NCBI GenBank assembly: GCA_949130485.1
Contig: OX422199.1
Span: 1,607,902 to 1,671,901 of the forward strand
Direction: 5' to 3'
Length of the DNA: 64,000 nucleotides
Source: Agelas oroides
Taxonomy: Eukaryota; Porifera; Demospongiae; Agelasida; Agelasidae
Under the pieces are notes generated by a model. It was not told where the DNA came from and made no database searches. It worked only from the letters and a program-made list of their open reading frames with translations. Positions 1 to 11,377 of the stretch are shown here, one piece after another; positions within the stretch are counted from its first letter, which is position 1, and every line of letters begins with the position of its first letter. The position numbers and the translations under genes were made by a program.

Positions 1-203
1 TTCCAAGGTGGGGGAAAGATTCTGGCAAAGGGGGGCAAATGCTCCCCTTTGCTACCCTAACCCCCCAATTGAAGCCCTGAAAATATAGTTCTGCCAAATG
101 CACAATTTTTGCAAGTGTCAATTTATTCCCTGGAACAAAGAATTTCTTTGCACTAGTAATGGTCTCCCTTTGTCACTCATTTACTACCTCCATGTTTTCT
201 TAC

Positions 204-1157
204 CGGGCCAATAGCTTCATCAGCAAGGTAGAGGGTGGCCTGACTGGAGGAGGGTGTTACTCCCCACCCCAGCATACCCTCGGTGTGCACCTGCTCAAAT
301 AAACCAGTGTCAGCATTGTAGAACACTCGGCTTGAGAAAGCCTATTTGTGTGTGTGTGCACACGTGTGCAGAAATGTGTGTATAATAATCCAATAGTACG
401 TATGTGTACATGTATGCATGTGTGTATATATACATTTTCGAGTTTGTTAGGAGGAGGCGGAGCAGGGAATAGACTATACTAGTGGGTTTAACCTCATTCC
501 CAGGCCACTCCCACCTCAAGTATAATGATCACAGCAGTATCAACTATTGGACCTGGTATCTCTTCCCACGTGACATTAAGTTAATAGCCATTGTATAAAC
601 GATCTGGTGTTAAGAAAAGTAAGAAGAATAAAGGTGTACGCATTATTATTAGGGAGTAAACACTAGACTTGTGAAAACTGCAAACGTGCAAATCGGTAGG
701 CCATGTGTTTGATTACACCATAGCTAGCATATACAATGCAACCTTTGCACTGAAAGTTATATGTTGTCTGTGCATATGGCATAAATAGGCCTTCTCATGC
801 TTCATACCAACACTCTAATGTGAGCACAACTGGAGGGTTTAGACCCCTTCCTCTCAGTATGAAAAGTATTGCTTGTAAAACTGGGTCGCAGCCGAGTCAG
901 TAAGCTTACTGGAAGTAGTAGAAATGAGTTGAAATATTCCACAAAGGTAGGGTCCTGCAGGTAGGTGTGCTGCAAAGAAAGAGAGGTCACTGAAAGTGAA
1001 ACACCCTTCTGCAGCAAAAAAACTCTGCTGTCCATATGAGTGAATATCACTTGAGTTTCTAGGCCTAAGATCCACACTGTTGCAATCACCATATGTATTG
1101 TAGACTTACCAGAGTTGCTGCACTCAAATCATCCCCAAAATGATCGGCAGAATACAT
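204..1157 (-). CDS. RGS22-like protein, first three exons (partial, continues left of window)
   Basis: Three phase-0 coding exons on the minus strand: 1110-1157 (16 codons from ATG), 910-969 (20 codons) and 204-341 (46 codons), each with GT/AG borders (donors GTAAGT, GTAAGC, GTAAGA). The joined N-terminus contains DPTFVEYFNSFLLLPAF followed by FYNADTGLFEQV. This resembles the N-terminal motif of animal RGS22 (a region like VDYFNEFLSLPTF...RFNADYGVFEV), a multi-RGS-domain regulator of G-protein signalling. No RGS domain is in view because the gene leaves the window, so assignment rests on this one motif. A second reading of 972-1100 (VDLRPRNSSDIHSYGQQ) was not used because its phase does not fit exon 1. 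The acceptor of exon 3 sits beside a CA-rich run. Its start lies 171 bp from the oppositely oriented SPAG7 start. Confidence 0.5.
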
Positions 1158-1328
1158 TTTTCGAACCTCATTACTGTTGATCAATCAAGGATCGTGCCAA
1201 CCGATCACAGTTGTGTACTACCGAGATGTTGCTAGGTAACGGAGCCGCCATAAATTATGACGCAATGCTATTGAAACTCACGTGATGCAAATAAGAAGGC
1301 GTGGCAGCCAACAAGATCGAGTGTAGCC
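1158..1328. promoter_or_regulatory. Shared bidirectional promoter region, RGS22-like / SPAG7
   Basis: Only 171 bp separate the ATG of the RGS22-like gene (minus, 1157) from the ATG of SPAG7 (plus, 1329). Both initiation codons are supported by flanking coding exons, so the two 5' UTRs and core promoters must lie here or overlap the neighbouring gene. No TATA box was recognised. Promoter function is inferred only from the head-to-head arrangement. Confidence 0.45.
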
Positions 1329-4300
1329 ATGGATTTGTTGGGGTCTATTCTCAGCTCAATGGACAAACCTCCTGCTCCAAACGAGAAGGAGAAGAAGTTG
1401 GCCAAAGGTACGTGAACCGTTTCATAAGTATCGGGTAATCTGGCTACAAACTAGCCTCGTGCCTAGGCAGGGGGCTGGGCACTAGACTAGCAACATCGTG
1501 TGCCATTGAACTGCCTCCCTGTCTCAGGTGCCAGGCCTAATGGAGCCAGGGATTTGGTAGAGGATGCTGGGAACGTAGTTTTACTCACTTAGTGGTAGGT
1601 GCATTAATTAAACGTTATCACTGCTACATATTTCTGCCAGGTCAGAAGGCAAGCGACTGAAGTGTGTATGATATTTGCATGGTGCGACTTTTCTACAGGC
1701 TTGCTTTGATGTATGGAGCTTGCATTCAACTTTAGATTGGATCATGTTATTGTTTCACATCAACACGAGCTTCATTTGAGACCTGCCGCCTCAACTGTCA
1801 TTATTATTATCAATGGTATGCCCCACCTTGCATACCTAGAGCAGATGTTGTAGAAAGGAGGGGGATATGCTGTTGGAATCATATGGTACTTGGTCGGGAT
1901 TGTCCCAATCCACTCAAATCTCATATACATTCTCTGCCGTTGTGTTAAATGTCTTTGGAAAATTCTTTGTGGATTCCACAGATACCCATACCTACCTGTC
2001 ACACACTTTTCACAACAGGGAGATATGGAGTATTTGTAAGGGATATGTAGGGGGATGGTACACAGGTTTGTGCCTCGCTTGGGTATGTCAATTCCCCTCC
2101 TACCCCCAGGTATTGTAGGTAGGGCATACCACTGATAGGCGCATTACCTTCTAAACCTTATGCCGACTGTTTAATGGATGCAGCATCGTAGATTCGTCAA
2201 GCGTGTTTAGCATTTGCCAATTAGACTAATGAATTATAACTGCCTGCCCGCATGCAAATTGAGTAAGTGGCAGATGAGAAAAAATAAATCTACTTTGCCT
2301 GGCCTTATGGGCTAATAAGAAGGTTTAACATATCCAGACAAAAAAAGGGATGCTAAGGAGCATTGTTAGAGTGGGAAGTTTGATGCGCTAGTACACAGGC
2401 CCCGATTGATAGCTGTCTGTTTGCCTTCCAAGATGTAATGCATGAATGCATATGATGTATTGTTATGATGTATCTATGATTCCTCCATTAATATCAGCTG
2501 TGAAAGCAAAGCAGCAGAAAGAACAAGAGAAAGAACAGAAGAAAAGAGAAGAGTTCAAGAAGAAGGTGGGTGTGCCGGGACCACGAGAATGATTTTCCCA
2601 AAAAGTACTCTACTGTAAAGTGTACGTCTTGTTGCACATGACATAATACAGCATTCTTGTAACATCAGCATGAGCCAATCAATCAACAGAATTCATTGGC
2701 CGGCATAGTTGGTACCAGCTTCGGCCATAGCCTATTAAGCTGAAACTAAACCACTAGTGCAAACAACACTACTTTTGAAGGAAATGAGATCGTGAATCAT
2801 GATCCCACTGATTTAAAGTTGATAACGTGTTGCTTGTTTCTCTGTCTCTCTCCTAGACGGAGGAGGAGATCCAAGGCTTCATTGATGATCAGGACCAGAA
2901 GAAGCTCAAGTTTCCTCCTGCAGACAAAGTATACAGATCCATTTTGTAAGTGTGGAGCATGACTACTTTATGTTGGAAACTGATGCAAATAAAGAATTAA
3001 TGGTGAGTTTTTCATTTTCTAACTAGTCTAGTTTCCAGGCCTCATTCCCAGGTCACTGGGTCACTGCTAGCCTCATTCCCAGGCCACTGCTAGCCTCATT
3101 CCCAGGCCACTGCTAGTCTCATTCCCAGGGCCACTGCTAGCCTCATTCCCAGGCCACTGCTAGTCTCATTACCAGGCTACTGCTAGCCTCATTGCCAGGG
3201 CCACTGCTAGCCTCATTCCCAGGCCACTGCTAGCCTCATTCCCAGGCCACTGCTAGCCTCATTCCCAGGCCACTGCTAGCCTCATTCCCAGGCCACTGCT
3301 AGCCTCATTCCCAGGCCACTGCTAGCCTCATTCCCAGGTCACTGCTAGTCTCATTGCCAGGGCCACTGCTAGCCTCATTCCCAGGCCACTGCTAGCCTCA
3401 TTCCCAGGCCACTGCTAACCTCATTCCCAGGTCACTGCTAGCCTCATTCCCAGGCCACTGCTAGTCTCATTCCCAGGTCACTGCTAGCCTCATTCCCAGG
3501 CCACTGCTAGCCTCATTCCCAGGTCACTGCTAGTCTCATTCCCAGGCCACTGCTAGCCTCATTCCCAGGCCACTGCTAGCCTCATTCCCAGGTCACTGCT
3601 AGCCTCATTCACATGAGGTACTAGTGCAATTTGCATATTATTTCTCCTCTCTATAGGCATGAGATAGCTGAAGCAGCTGGCCTCATTTCATTCGCATTTG
3701 GCACCGAGGGATTCGACCGACACATCACAGTGTTCAAGAAGGTTTGGACTACAGTTTACAGTCTCATTAAGCTGAAATAGATTCTACTCCAAATGACATT
3801 TTCTGCTGTTGAACACTGCTCAATGAGGCCCCAAGGATAGAGCCTTTTGATTTTCTGTACTTTTCAGTCTGAGCACAAGGCTAGCCAATGTACAGTGAGA
3901 GACTAGCCTCGTTTCCAGGCTCTCGTGTGTGGGCCCACACAAGAGCCTGGGAACGAGGTTAAGCGAGAGACACACCCCTTTTCTCCAGTTTGCAGTCTCG
4001 CTTCCAGACCTAGGCTCGAGTAGATCTTCCTGACCTGTTACGACACTGAGCACTGCGCATAAAGTTACAGTGTACCAGTTTGACAAGGCCCAAGAATTGT
4101 GCCTTTTTTCACCAGACTGATTTCAGTGGATTTTCGTGAGGGCACGAGATTTGCCTAATGTAGCCTCATTCTCAGGCTTTCCTAACATCCAGTGTTTGAT
4201 TACTTAGTATGCAAAACGGAGAGAGAAGGTTTCCCTCTGTCTACCAGGTATATAGATGTCATTCATGGATGAAATCTCCAAGGCCTTCCCCTTGTTTTTG

Positions 4301-6325
4301 CATACTGTAAGCAATCAAAGACGAGCCTAGCCTCATTTCCAGGCCTTCCCACTGTCCACTTTTTGATCGTTTGCAGTATGCAAAAAGAGGTGGAAGGCCT
4401 TATAACGTTGTGTCTACCAAGGTAGACAGAGGGGGGGAGGGGTCCCCGATTGAAAAAAACGAGCTTGAGACCTTATCTTGTAGTTTCTGCCCCAAGCGCT
4501 GGAGTTTTGAGTGTTCACGAAGCAAAAAATGTACCGCTCCTGGTTCAAAACGAAGAACGCGTGCGCAAAATGCATTCATTCTATTGGGGACCCCTTTCCC
4601 CCTTTGTCTACCTATGTAGACAAAACGTAATTCACGTGATAAATGGACCGGACCTTCCCCCTCCATTTTTGCATACTGCAAGCAATCAAAAACTGGACGG
4701 TGGGAAGGCCTAGCAACGAGGCTAAGACGAGCCTACTGTATAACACTGTACTTTGCCATTCTTTCATTTTGTTCAGGAGTACCCTCTCTCAGAAGAAGAG
4801 TTACTTGCCCTTCGTATGGACGAGGTAAGACTCTATCTAGCCTTGTACCCAGGCTTTGTGGCTTTGCTTAAAGTCTTGGCTAGTCTATCAAGCCAGATCA
4901 TCTCTCACTTTTCTGGAGGGTGAGAGATGGTCTGGCTTGAATAGACTAAGTCTTGGCCTGCTTTTTTTAGGGAGGTGTGGTGCATTGATTATTATGGATG
5001 ACATCATAATTATCCAATTGAATTTTGATTACAGGAATATGACCCAGCAAAACACAAGGCAGCTGGTTCAGATGATGTTGCCATGACTACCACCAATCAA
5101 AGAGGAGAGTCAAGACAACCCCAGGCTCCGCCCACCACTGGGAACTACCAAGAGAAGTACAAGCACCTCCTCAGAGGCCTCGAGTGTGCAGAGCAAAGTG
5201 CTGTCAAGATGGAGCCAAATAAAGCCTTCGGATATGGTGAGTTTATTAGGGGTAGATTACAGTGTTCCACTTGTGCCACGTTTATCATACTAAACCAAGA
5301 CATACATCACGAAGAACTGTACATACCATGTCATCAGTGAAAACAAGCTAAATTTCTGACTGTGTTGAAAGAATGACACAGCGAGGTATATAGTAGGCAC
5401 GTTGAAAGAATGACACAGCGAGGTATATAGTAGGCACGTTGAAAGAATGACACAGCGAGGTATATAGTAGGCACGTTGAAAGAATGACACAGCGAGGTAT
5501 ATAGTAGGCACGTTGAAAGAATGACACGGCGAGGTATATAGTAGGCACGTTGAAAGAATGACACGGCGAGGTATATAGTAGGCACGTTGAAAGAATGACA
5601 CAGCGAGGTATATAGTAGGCACATTGAAAGAATGACACGGCGCGATATATAGTAGGCACGTTGAAAGAATGACACAGCAAGGTATATAGTAGGCATGTTG
5701 AAAGAATGACACGGCGAGGTATATAGTAGGCACGTTGAAAGAATGACACAGCGAGGTATATAGTAGGCACGTTGAAAGAATGACACAGCGAGGTATATAG
5801 TAGGCACGTTGAAAGAATGACACAGCGAGGTATATAGTAGGCACGTCGAAAGAATGACACAGCAAGGTATATAGTAAGTAGGCATGTGTGGATGTCTTGT
5901 TTGTAGACGGCTCAACAATAGCCTCATTCCCAGGACGAATGAGGAGGAGGATCAGGTCTAGGAATGAGGCTAGCATTTGGATGTAGTTGCAGGTTGGCAG
6001 CTTGAGCAATAGGGTTTTGCTGTTATGTAATTTTTAATGATAATTTTGTACAATGCATCCCAAAATATGTTTGTTGTGTTCTCCAAATTTGTATATCATT
6101 TAGAGCAATGACTTTACCTTGCAGAGTAGTGTGTGTATCTGTAACACCACTTACACACACACACACACATACACACACACACAACACACACACACAACAC
6201 ACACAGTTCCTAGTGCTAATAAAAGAGACCTTCGCTCAATAGAACAAACACTCGATGACATGCGATCACGCAAGAAACCAAAACTGGAAGAAACAACCGC
6301 TACTGTACAGCCCGACAAAACTTGA
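1329..6325 (+). CDS. SPAG7: SPAG7 homologue (R3H-domain protein), 7 exons
   Basis: Exons 1329-1407, 2498-2565, 2857-2945, 3657-3741, 4777-4824, 5035-5236 and 6207-6325 join in phase to a 229-residue protein, close to the 227 residues of human SPAG7. The N-terminus MDLLGSILSSMDKPP matches the diagnostic SPAG7 start. A charged Lys/Glu/Gln coiled segment follows (about 20-50). An R3H-type nucleic-acid-binding domain spans about 50-115 (YRSILHEIAEAAGLISFAFG), then a segment like DYKDKYSHLI (here NYQEKYKHLL), and a C-terminal VPSANKRDLRSIEQTLDDMR close to the vertebrate C-terminus. SPAG7 is a conserved animal protein with a predicted nucleic-acid-binding domain; its molecular role is poorly defined. 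Introns hold two minisatellites and several palindromic MITEs. The last acceptor is preceded by a CA repeat instead of a pyrimidine tract. Confidence 0.93.
3046..3612. repeat. Minisatellite of about 23-24 bp in SPAG7 intron 3
   Basis: About 24 tandem copies of a unit reading TAGCCTCATTCCCAGGCCACTGC, with C/T variants (ggtcac/ggccac, agtctc/agcctc). The first 16 bases of the unit equal the terminal inverted repeat of the palindromic MITE family found across the window, so the array looks like an expansion of a transposon end. It occupies most of the 711-bp intron 3. Confidence 0.9.
3904..3961. mobile_element. 58-bp palindromic MITE (TAGCCTCGT family), SPAG7 intron 4
   Basis: Two ends, TAGCCTCGTTTCCAGGCTCT and its near-complement, flank a tiny GC-rich core. 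Flanking sequence reads AGTGAGAGAC on the left and AGCGAGAGAC on the right, a target-site duplication of 9-10 bp with one difference. Confidence 0.8.
4160..4327. mobile_element. Truncated MITE of the TAGCCTCGT family, SPAG7 intron 4
   Basis: Starts with TAGCCTCATTCTCAGGC and contains the inner blocks TTTGATTAC...AGTATGCAAAAC and TTTTTGCATACTG...GCAATCAAAG that also occur in the 397-bp element immediately downstream. The downstream element seems to have inserted at its right end. Confidence 0.55.
4328..4724. mobile_element. 397-bp MITE with perfect 9-bp target duplication, SPAG7 intron 4
   Basis: Terminal inverted repeats begin TAGCCTCATTTCC and end CAACGAGGCTA, with further paired blocks GGCCTTCCCAC(T/C)GTCCA and TTTTTGATCGTTTGCAGTAT. 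The 9-bp sequence AGACGAGCC is present exactly at 4319-4327 and 4725-4733. No transposase is encoded. The element at 54431-54818 has the same internal organisation. Confidence 0.88.
4881..4948. mobile_element. 68-bp palindromic MITE with perfect 9-bp target duplication, SPAG7 intron 5
   Basis: Ends read TAGTCTATCAAGCCAGATCA and the near-exact complement on the right, leaving a loop of about 14 bases. AGTCTTGGC is duplicated exactly at 4872-4880 and 4949-4957. Confidence 0.88.
5362..5885. repeat. 37-bp minisatellite, about 14 copies, SPAG7 intron 6
   Basis: Unit begins GTTGAAAGAATGACACAGCG and ends with a TATATAGTAGGCAC block; copies differ by single bases. Thirty-seven is not a multiple of three, so long open frames here on the minus strand cycle through all three phases of the unit. 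They are a by-product of the repeat, not genes. Confidence 0.92.
5919..5973. mobile_element. Short palindromic MITE, TAGCCTCAT family, SPAG7 intron 6
   Basis: Starts TAGCCTCATTCCCAGGAC and ends GGAATGAGGCTA. No clear flanking duplication, so it may be an old copy. Confidence 0.55.
6146..6205. repeat. (CA)n microsatellite abutting the SPAG7 exon 7 acceptor
   Basis: An almost pure AC/CA run, interrupted by CATA and CAACA, ends directly at the CAG of the 3' splice site (exon starts at 6207). It occupies the place where a pyrimidine tract is expected. Confidence 0.9.
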
Positions 6326-6379
6326 TTATTATATGTATGTTCGTTTTGTTTGTCAGTATGTAAATGTTGCCAGTCTGGT

Positions 6380-6385
6380 AATAAA
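6380..6385 (+). terminator. AATAAA polyadenylation signal, SPAG7
   Basis: AATAAA lies 55 bp after the SPAG7 stop codon, the normal position for a cleavage and polyadenylation signal. Confidence 0.6.
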
Positions 6386-6582
6386 TACATGTATGTACAT
6401 AATGGTTTTAGTTAATTTTAACTCCAAATTAAATACTTTTCCCACTAATAACTATAAATAGTTGCCATTTAGTACAGACAGTGGAGTAGTACTTAAAACT
6501 ATTAAAGTGAGACATCTAATAAACTGGAAATTACTAAATCCTAAAACAAATAGAACAGCATAATAACAATGTCATTATAGTT

Positions 6583-7301
6583 TAAAAACTGGCTGTCTAC
6601 AATCACTGGACTGGACTGCTGGAATGGACTACTGGACTGACCTTTTTTGCACTAAAAATCATTTTTATGCCCTCTAATGAGATTCATTCACCTGCATCCT
6701 GTTTTAGATTGTACCTACTGGCTGCACTGTCTCATTTAGAATGAGCATAGTGATGTAATTACTGCTATAGGTTATCTCCCCTGAAATGTTAAAAGAGGGC
6801 AACCTGTGCCCAACTTGCATGAAGGTTCTAGCATATAATAGGACACAGTTCAGCTCTGGTTCTGTGTCCAATAGCGCTTACATATTCATCACTTATTAAT
6901 GTACTGTGAACCAAACTTAACTAAACTGTTGATGATCAATCTTCTCAAACAGAAGCTGACCTGCATTTATCAACCCAGTGAAGCTACTGTCTCAAGTGAC
7001 AAAGTAAAGACTCTAATGTCTACATTATGAATGCTGGACACACTTCAGTCTGCATTACAGTTACTGCATGCAGAAATTGATTGTCGCCTATCTACATACG
7101 GTCGAAAAAAAGAAGACAGCAAGAGCTGGAGGCAAGGCTGGCAAGCGGTCATGTTTGAAAGCTTATATAGTGTAGGAGTGGCAAGGCAGACATATCTTGT
7201 TAGAGGGCATAAAAATAGTCCTAAAAAGGTCAGTCCATTAGTCCATTCCAGTAGTCCATTCCAGTAGTCCAGTCCAGTGATTATAGACAGCCTTAAAAAC
7301 T
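6583..7301. mobile_element. Inverted-repeat DNA element, about 720 bp
   Basis: The left end (TGGCTGTCTACAATCACTGG followed by ACTGG/GAATGG iterations, GACCTTTTT and TTTATGCCCTCTA) reappears inverted at about 7204-7301, giving arms of about 80-100 bp. There is no transposase-like frame between them. It lies in the SPAG7-sterol methyltransferase intergenic region (6386-8387). Apart from this element and the MITE at 7400-7715, only AT-rich sequence with no recognisable gene is seen there. Confidence 0.7.
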
Positions 7302-7399
7302 CTTACTCTAATCACTTTCCTGTACCACTGGCTCTTCCCTTTCACTGGTTTGCATGTATGATCGTTTTGTTTATTATAAGTATATGTACCTTAGAACGC

Positions 7400-7715
7400 T
7401 AGTCTCTTACCCATGTCCATGCTCGCCTTCCGGTGAGAAATGGTCTGAGGAATGAAGTTCATTTTCTTGGGCTTATTCTCAAAAAGTGGTATGACCAATG
7501 AGATTGTGAGATCGGTAAGTATTATGTAGCACTTCCCTTACAACAGTGAAACAGTTTTTAATCTCTACTTGAGTATCTGTACCTTTTTTGAGCGGGTTTG
7601 GCACTAAATGTTTAATGTTGCTAGGTTACACTGTGTGCTAGCCCAAGAAATTCAATTTGGTTAACCAGATCGTTATTCCTTGTGAGGGGGTGCATGGAGT
7701 CTGGGGACGAGACTA
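7400..7715. mobile_element. 316-bp MITE with TAGTCTC ends; second copy inverted at about 43790-44100
   Basis: Ends TAGTCTCTTACCCATG and GGGGACGAGACTA. Internal blocks (AATTTCTTGGGCT, GCGGGTTTG, TGTTGCTAGGTTACACTGT, ACCACTTCCCTTACAACAGT) are shared in the opposite orientation with 43790-44100. Flanks TTAGAACGC and TTGAAACAC agree at 6 of 9 positions, consistent with an aged 9-bp duplication. A fragment of one end is also seen near 34080-34132. Confidence 0.7.
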
Positions 7716-8387
7716 TTGAAACACTACCTATGGTTTTTAGTGTTTGTTTCAATTAATGACAACTCCAAATCTAAAACAGTAAAGTACCTTTTCCCACTAT
7801 TACCTTTTAGTAAGATTGTTGGAGTTAGAACTAACTAAATTCATAAGTGCTTGACCTTCACCTTTATAAATCGTGTGTGTGGATGAATACGTACATCATG
7901 TACGTAGGCATGACCATGAGGTGATCAATTGTTTGGCTATTGTTAATGTACGACACTGTAGTCACCTCATTCTCATCCCATCAACACATGTTGTTTGTAA
8001 GAGTAAAGGTCAAATACTTTTAAAAGCTTATTCATGGTAAAATTGCATGCATTATCAACTCTCTATATGGTATGTCTGTGAATTCCGATGTCTACCGATA
8101 ATAAAATTTAACAGTCTCTGATACCTACAGTTAATAATGAACCTCACAACTAAATTATAGTGTTCATATAAAATTATGGATTATAATATAACAATCAATT
8201 AATCTTTTCAAAAATCACGTAAATAACTCTAAAACATATATACCATGACTCAACTCACACTGTCACACAAGTATTAAAATATAAACAAACAGCACTATAA
8301 TTTTCAACCAATGTGAAACTCGATGCACTATACTACATACATCAGAGTCAGCTACGTAAATGAATATGTAGATGTTATACGATGTTC

Positions 8388-11377
8388 TCATAAAGGTTTT
8401 CGTGCCACGATCCTAAAAGTTGGGGTGAAAATGTCTAACTTTCCTGCTGCAATCAGTGCCCAGGCAGCTGTTTGCAGCACGGTGTGTACTTTGGTCGAAC
8501 CTTTTGGTGCCACTCGGATCGTCTCAAGAAACGCAAGGATGATATGGGTAGTGAAGCGACCAAAGGGTGAGACACGAAAGTTCTGTAGCGAGCAGTAACC
8601 TTTACCCTGAAGAAAGGTATACCTGCGAAATGGGGGGAAAGAGAGAGGGGATACCAGTAGACTAACTCTCCACTGATGTCACTTTTCAGTAAGTTGCGTG
8701 CGTTCAACGCTCGGTGTTACTTGAATCAGCTGATCTTCCACCTTGATGCAAGCTTCTTGCATCTTTCACTAATGGTAGGGATTAATGTTCTTTGCCTGCA
8801 TTTTGCATGCAACTGCACTGCACACAGACCTACGTACACTAGCCTCGTTCCCAGCCCCCCTCGGAACGCGAATATGTATCGCAGGGAGAGCCTGGTATCT
8901 TTTCTACGTAAGCATGATGTAATCGAAATAGGACTAAAACAGAAAAGCAATGTGTTGCGCGTTGTTCAACCAACTATGCGTTCAACGCTCGGTGTGTATG
9001 ATATTCAACCCCCCGATAACTAGATAAATACCTTCGCTCTTTTTCCTGTTCTGAGTTTCAGGTACACCCACGCTCAATGAAGGTCTCTCTATCCCCTCTC
9101 TACCTTTGGCGCTTCTCATGCGAGAAAAAATACCAGGCTCTCCACACCTGCACAACTTCAATGTTTGCGTTCCAGAGCGTGGGAGCCTGGGAACGAGGCT
9201 ATACGTACACATGTACCTGTTGTCCTCCAGAAGTGAATGCTATACTAAGCCATGCTAGCCTCATTTCCAATCTTCCACCACGGCCGTCTACAAGTGACGA
9301 TAGCTGTGGTGGGGGACTGGGAGCAAGCCACGCTCATGAAAATCATCCATAGGAAATGGACAGAAGTCACTGGTGTGTATGTATCTCCTGTAAAAATTAC
9401 TAATGTTTGAGACATCATGTTAGTATGTATTGTACCTAATATAGCGCATTCTAGGTGGAAAAATTCCACTTTAGGAGCTCGCTTCCTTACCATGGCAGGT
9501 CTCCAGTTCTGTGGCCATTCTTGAACTCGACAACTTCAAATCCAGCTTTTCTAATCACCTCCAGTATTTCTGGCTGCAGCTTCAAGTCAGGAAGGCCATT
9601 ACCAATCTGGATGGATGGAAAGACATGCAGACACAGTATTAATGCAAGTTTTGGAAAGGAATACTATCTGAAGTTGGAATTTAGAATTTCGTTCTTCCCC
9701 ATCCTTTTGTCGCATAATGTATTTGTTTTACAACAAAAGCTGCATGGGGAACTTGGAGCCTGGCAGATTTTGGAAAGAAACGATCACAATAAAAATCTTA
9801 CCAATACGCCATTCTTGATTTTAACATGTTCAGGGTTTTGTGGGTCATAGTTATCCGTCATGGCCCAGGCAGTTTCAACAAAGAGTGCTCCAGGTTTTAG
9901 GACTCGGAATATCTCCTTGTACACAATGACAGGGTCCTTTGCATGGCAGGTAGCCTCAAGGGCAAACACACCATCAAATGTGTTATCAGCGAACTCCATG
10001 TTGCAGAAATCTCCCTATGAAGGAAAAAATGTAGATAACGTATATGCATGGGCAAGAACTAAAAAGGCAGACCTAGACATTGTGTGTATGTATAGATTCA
10101 CCCACTGGTAAAAGGAACGCCTAGATGGTATGACGTAGAGTCACCTACTGCGCAGGCTGTGTTCCAGCCAATACTAGGCCTCATTAGCTGCATTGATGAT
10201 TTGAGGAGGAGTACTATCTCATACAAGAAAGGTAGTCAAGGTGCTGCGTGACCTTATCCATGCAGTCAGAGGGTATAGTCACATCTCAAAGGGAATATCA
10301 AAGATCACTAGGTATATGCACCCACCTTCACATAGCTGCAAACATCTGTCATTCCTGCTTTCTCTGTGTGAATGCGTGCTCGACTCAGCTGGTAGTCACA
10401 CACATTCAAGCCAACAACATGGGCACCTGAAAATTTGGCTACCTCACGACCTGGCCCACCAACACCACACCCCACGTCCTGTGCGATATGGAAGGATTAA
10501 TTTTATGTCAATTGCATTGTAAGTGAAAGCATGATCAGTATGGTGTGACTAAGAACTGTGCCAAAATGACCAGCTCTGCAATAACTGTTGGCTCCCACAA
10601 TGGTCTGCATTCAGCTATAATAAGTCTGCTGTACATGTTGTACAGTGTATGCATATCATTATCAGTATGCCTTTGTTATACATGGAGAAGACATATTAAT
10701 GATGATGTGGGCTTAAAATAATACGTAGCTTTTACACTGATAAAGGCAGTGCTCACACATATATTTGGCATGGGCTTTATAGCTGTTACTGTTAAGAGAG
10801 TTGATGTACAATTCTATACATGCTAAGTATAATTACAGCAATACTAGGAATCATTCGGAGGGCGCACAATCTAGTTTAACAGCAGTTGCATGACAATCAT
10901 GCGTTAAATATTCAAGATGGCTATTGAAAGTTGAGTGTTGCAACACTCATGTATATGCAATCCATATTATTTGCAACCTCATATGCAATCTCCACATACC
11001 AATATCTTCCCTCCTGCTCCAATGCCAAGCGTCTTTGCAATACCTCTTTCATACTCGGCAAGGCATTCATCAAAAGTCAGTTCGTCCATAACCGGCGCAA
11101 AGTGAAATGATTGGCCATACCCATACTCGAAAAAATCTGTCACTAAATTGTAATACGAAATTGATATTTCCGCTGCATTTTCACTCCGCTGTTTCGTTTG
11201 CGAGTCAGCTTCAGCTTCACCGTCATAATGTCCCGTGTATTTCGTGACGCGTTCCTCAACGCCTGCACAAGTACCCGTCGTAGCACTCTGAAATCCTCGC
11301 CCGAGGCTTGTTAACCCAGGAACGTCAACTTTTTTGGAAGTGAAGTGACTTCCCGTAGCGGAGAAATTAGTGGCCAT
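8388..11377 (-). CDS. SMT1: Sterol 24-C-methyltransferase (SMT), 5 exons, intact
   Basis: Exons 11000-11377, 10326-10478, 9802-10014, 9491-9606 and 8388-8622 join in phase to 364 residues, a normal length for the ERG6/SMT family. The enzyme transfers methyl from S-adenosylmethionine to C-24 of the sterol side chain, making 24-alkyl sterols. Signatures, in order: FEYGYGQSFHFAP (about 83-95, the sterol-binding Y-E-x-G-x-G block), DVGCGVGGPGREV (127-139, SAM motif I), FALEATCHAKD (194-204, the SMT EATCHAP block), EVIRKAGFEVVEF, and a C-terminal domain ending IFTPTFRIVARKPL. There is no signal peptide or N-terminal membrane segment. All splice borders are GT-AG and no lesion is visible. A 362-bp MITE sits in intron 4 and a dispersed repeat in intron 2. 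The gene lies tandemly downstream of the glycoprotein gene, 290 bp apart; that gap probably holds its promoter. Confidence 0.95.
8840..9201. mobile_element. 362-bp MITE with perfect 9-bp target duplication, SMT intron 4
   Basis: Begins TAGCCTCGTTCCCAG and ends CCTGGGAACGAGGCTA. Inner arms share GAGAGCCTGGTAT and its complement. TACGTACAC flanks both sides exactly (8831-8839 and 9202-9210). Confidence 0.88.
10125..10230. repeat. Dispersed repeat copy (GGCCAATACTAGGCCTCATC family), SMT intron 2
   Basis: Contains GTCACCTACTGCGCAGG, CCAGCCAATACTAGGCCTCA and a downstream ACTATCTCAT block. All are found in the same order at 50680-50830 and 63880-63980, and inverted at 45.5-47.4 kb. Confidence 0.6.

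Noticed and set aside
1..90. G/C-rich start of the window resembling the 615-bp element's inner end (GGGGGGCAAATGC)
   Set aside because: Too short and diverged, and cut by the window edge, to call.
972..1100. Extra RGS22-like exon reading VDLRPRNSSDIHSYGQQ, with a 33-nt intron before it
   Set aside because: Phase after exon 1 leads directly to a TAG; joining exon 1 to the exon at 910-969 is in phase without it.
5290..6009. Three overlapping long minus-strand open frames (YYIPRCVILSTCLLYTS type)
   Set aside because: Produced by the 37-bp minisatellite read through its three phases; they lie in a SPAG7 intron.
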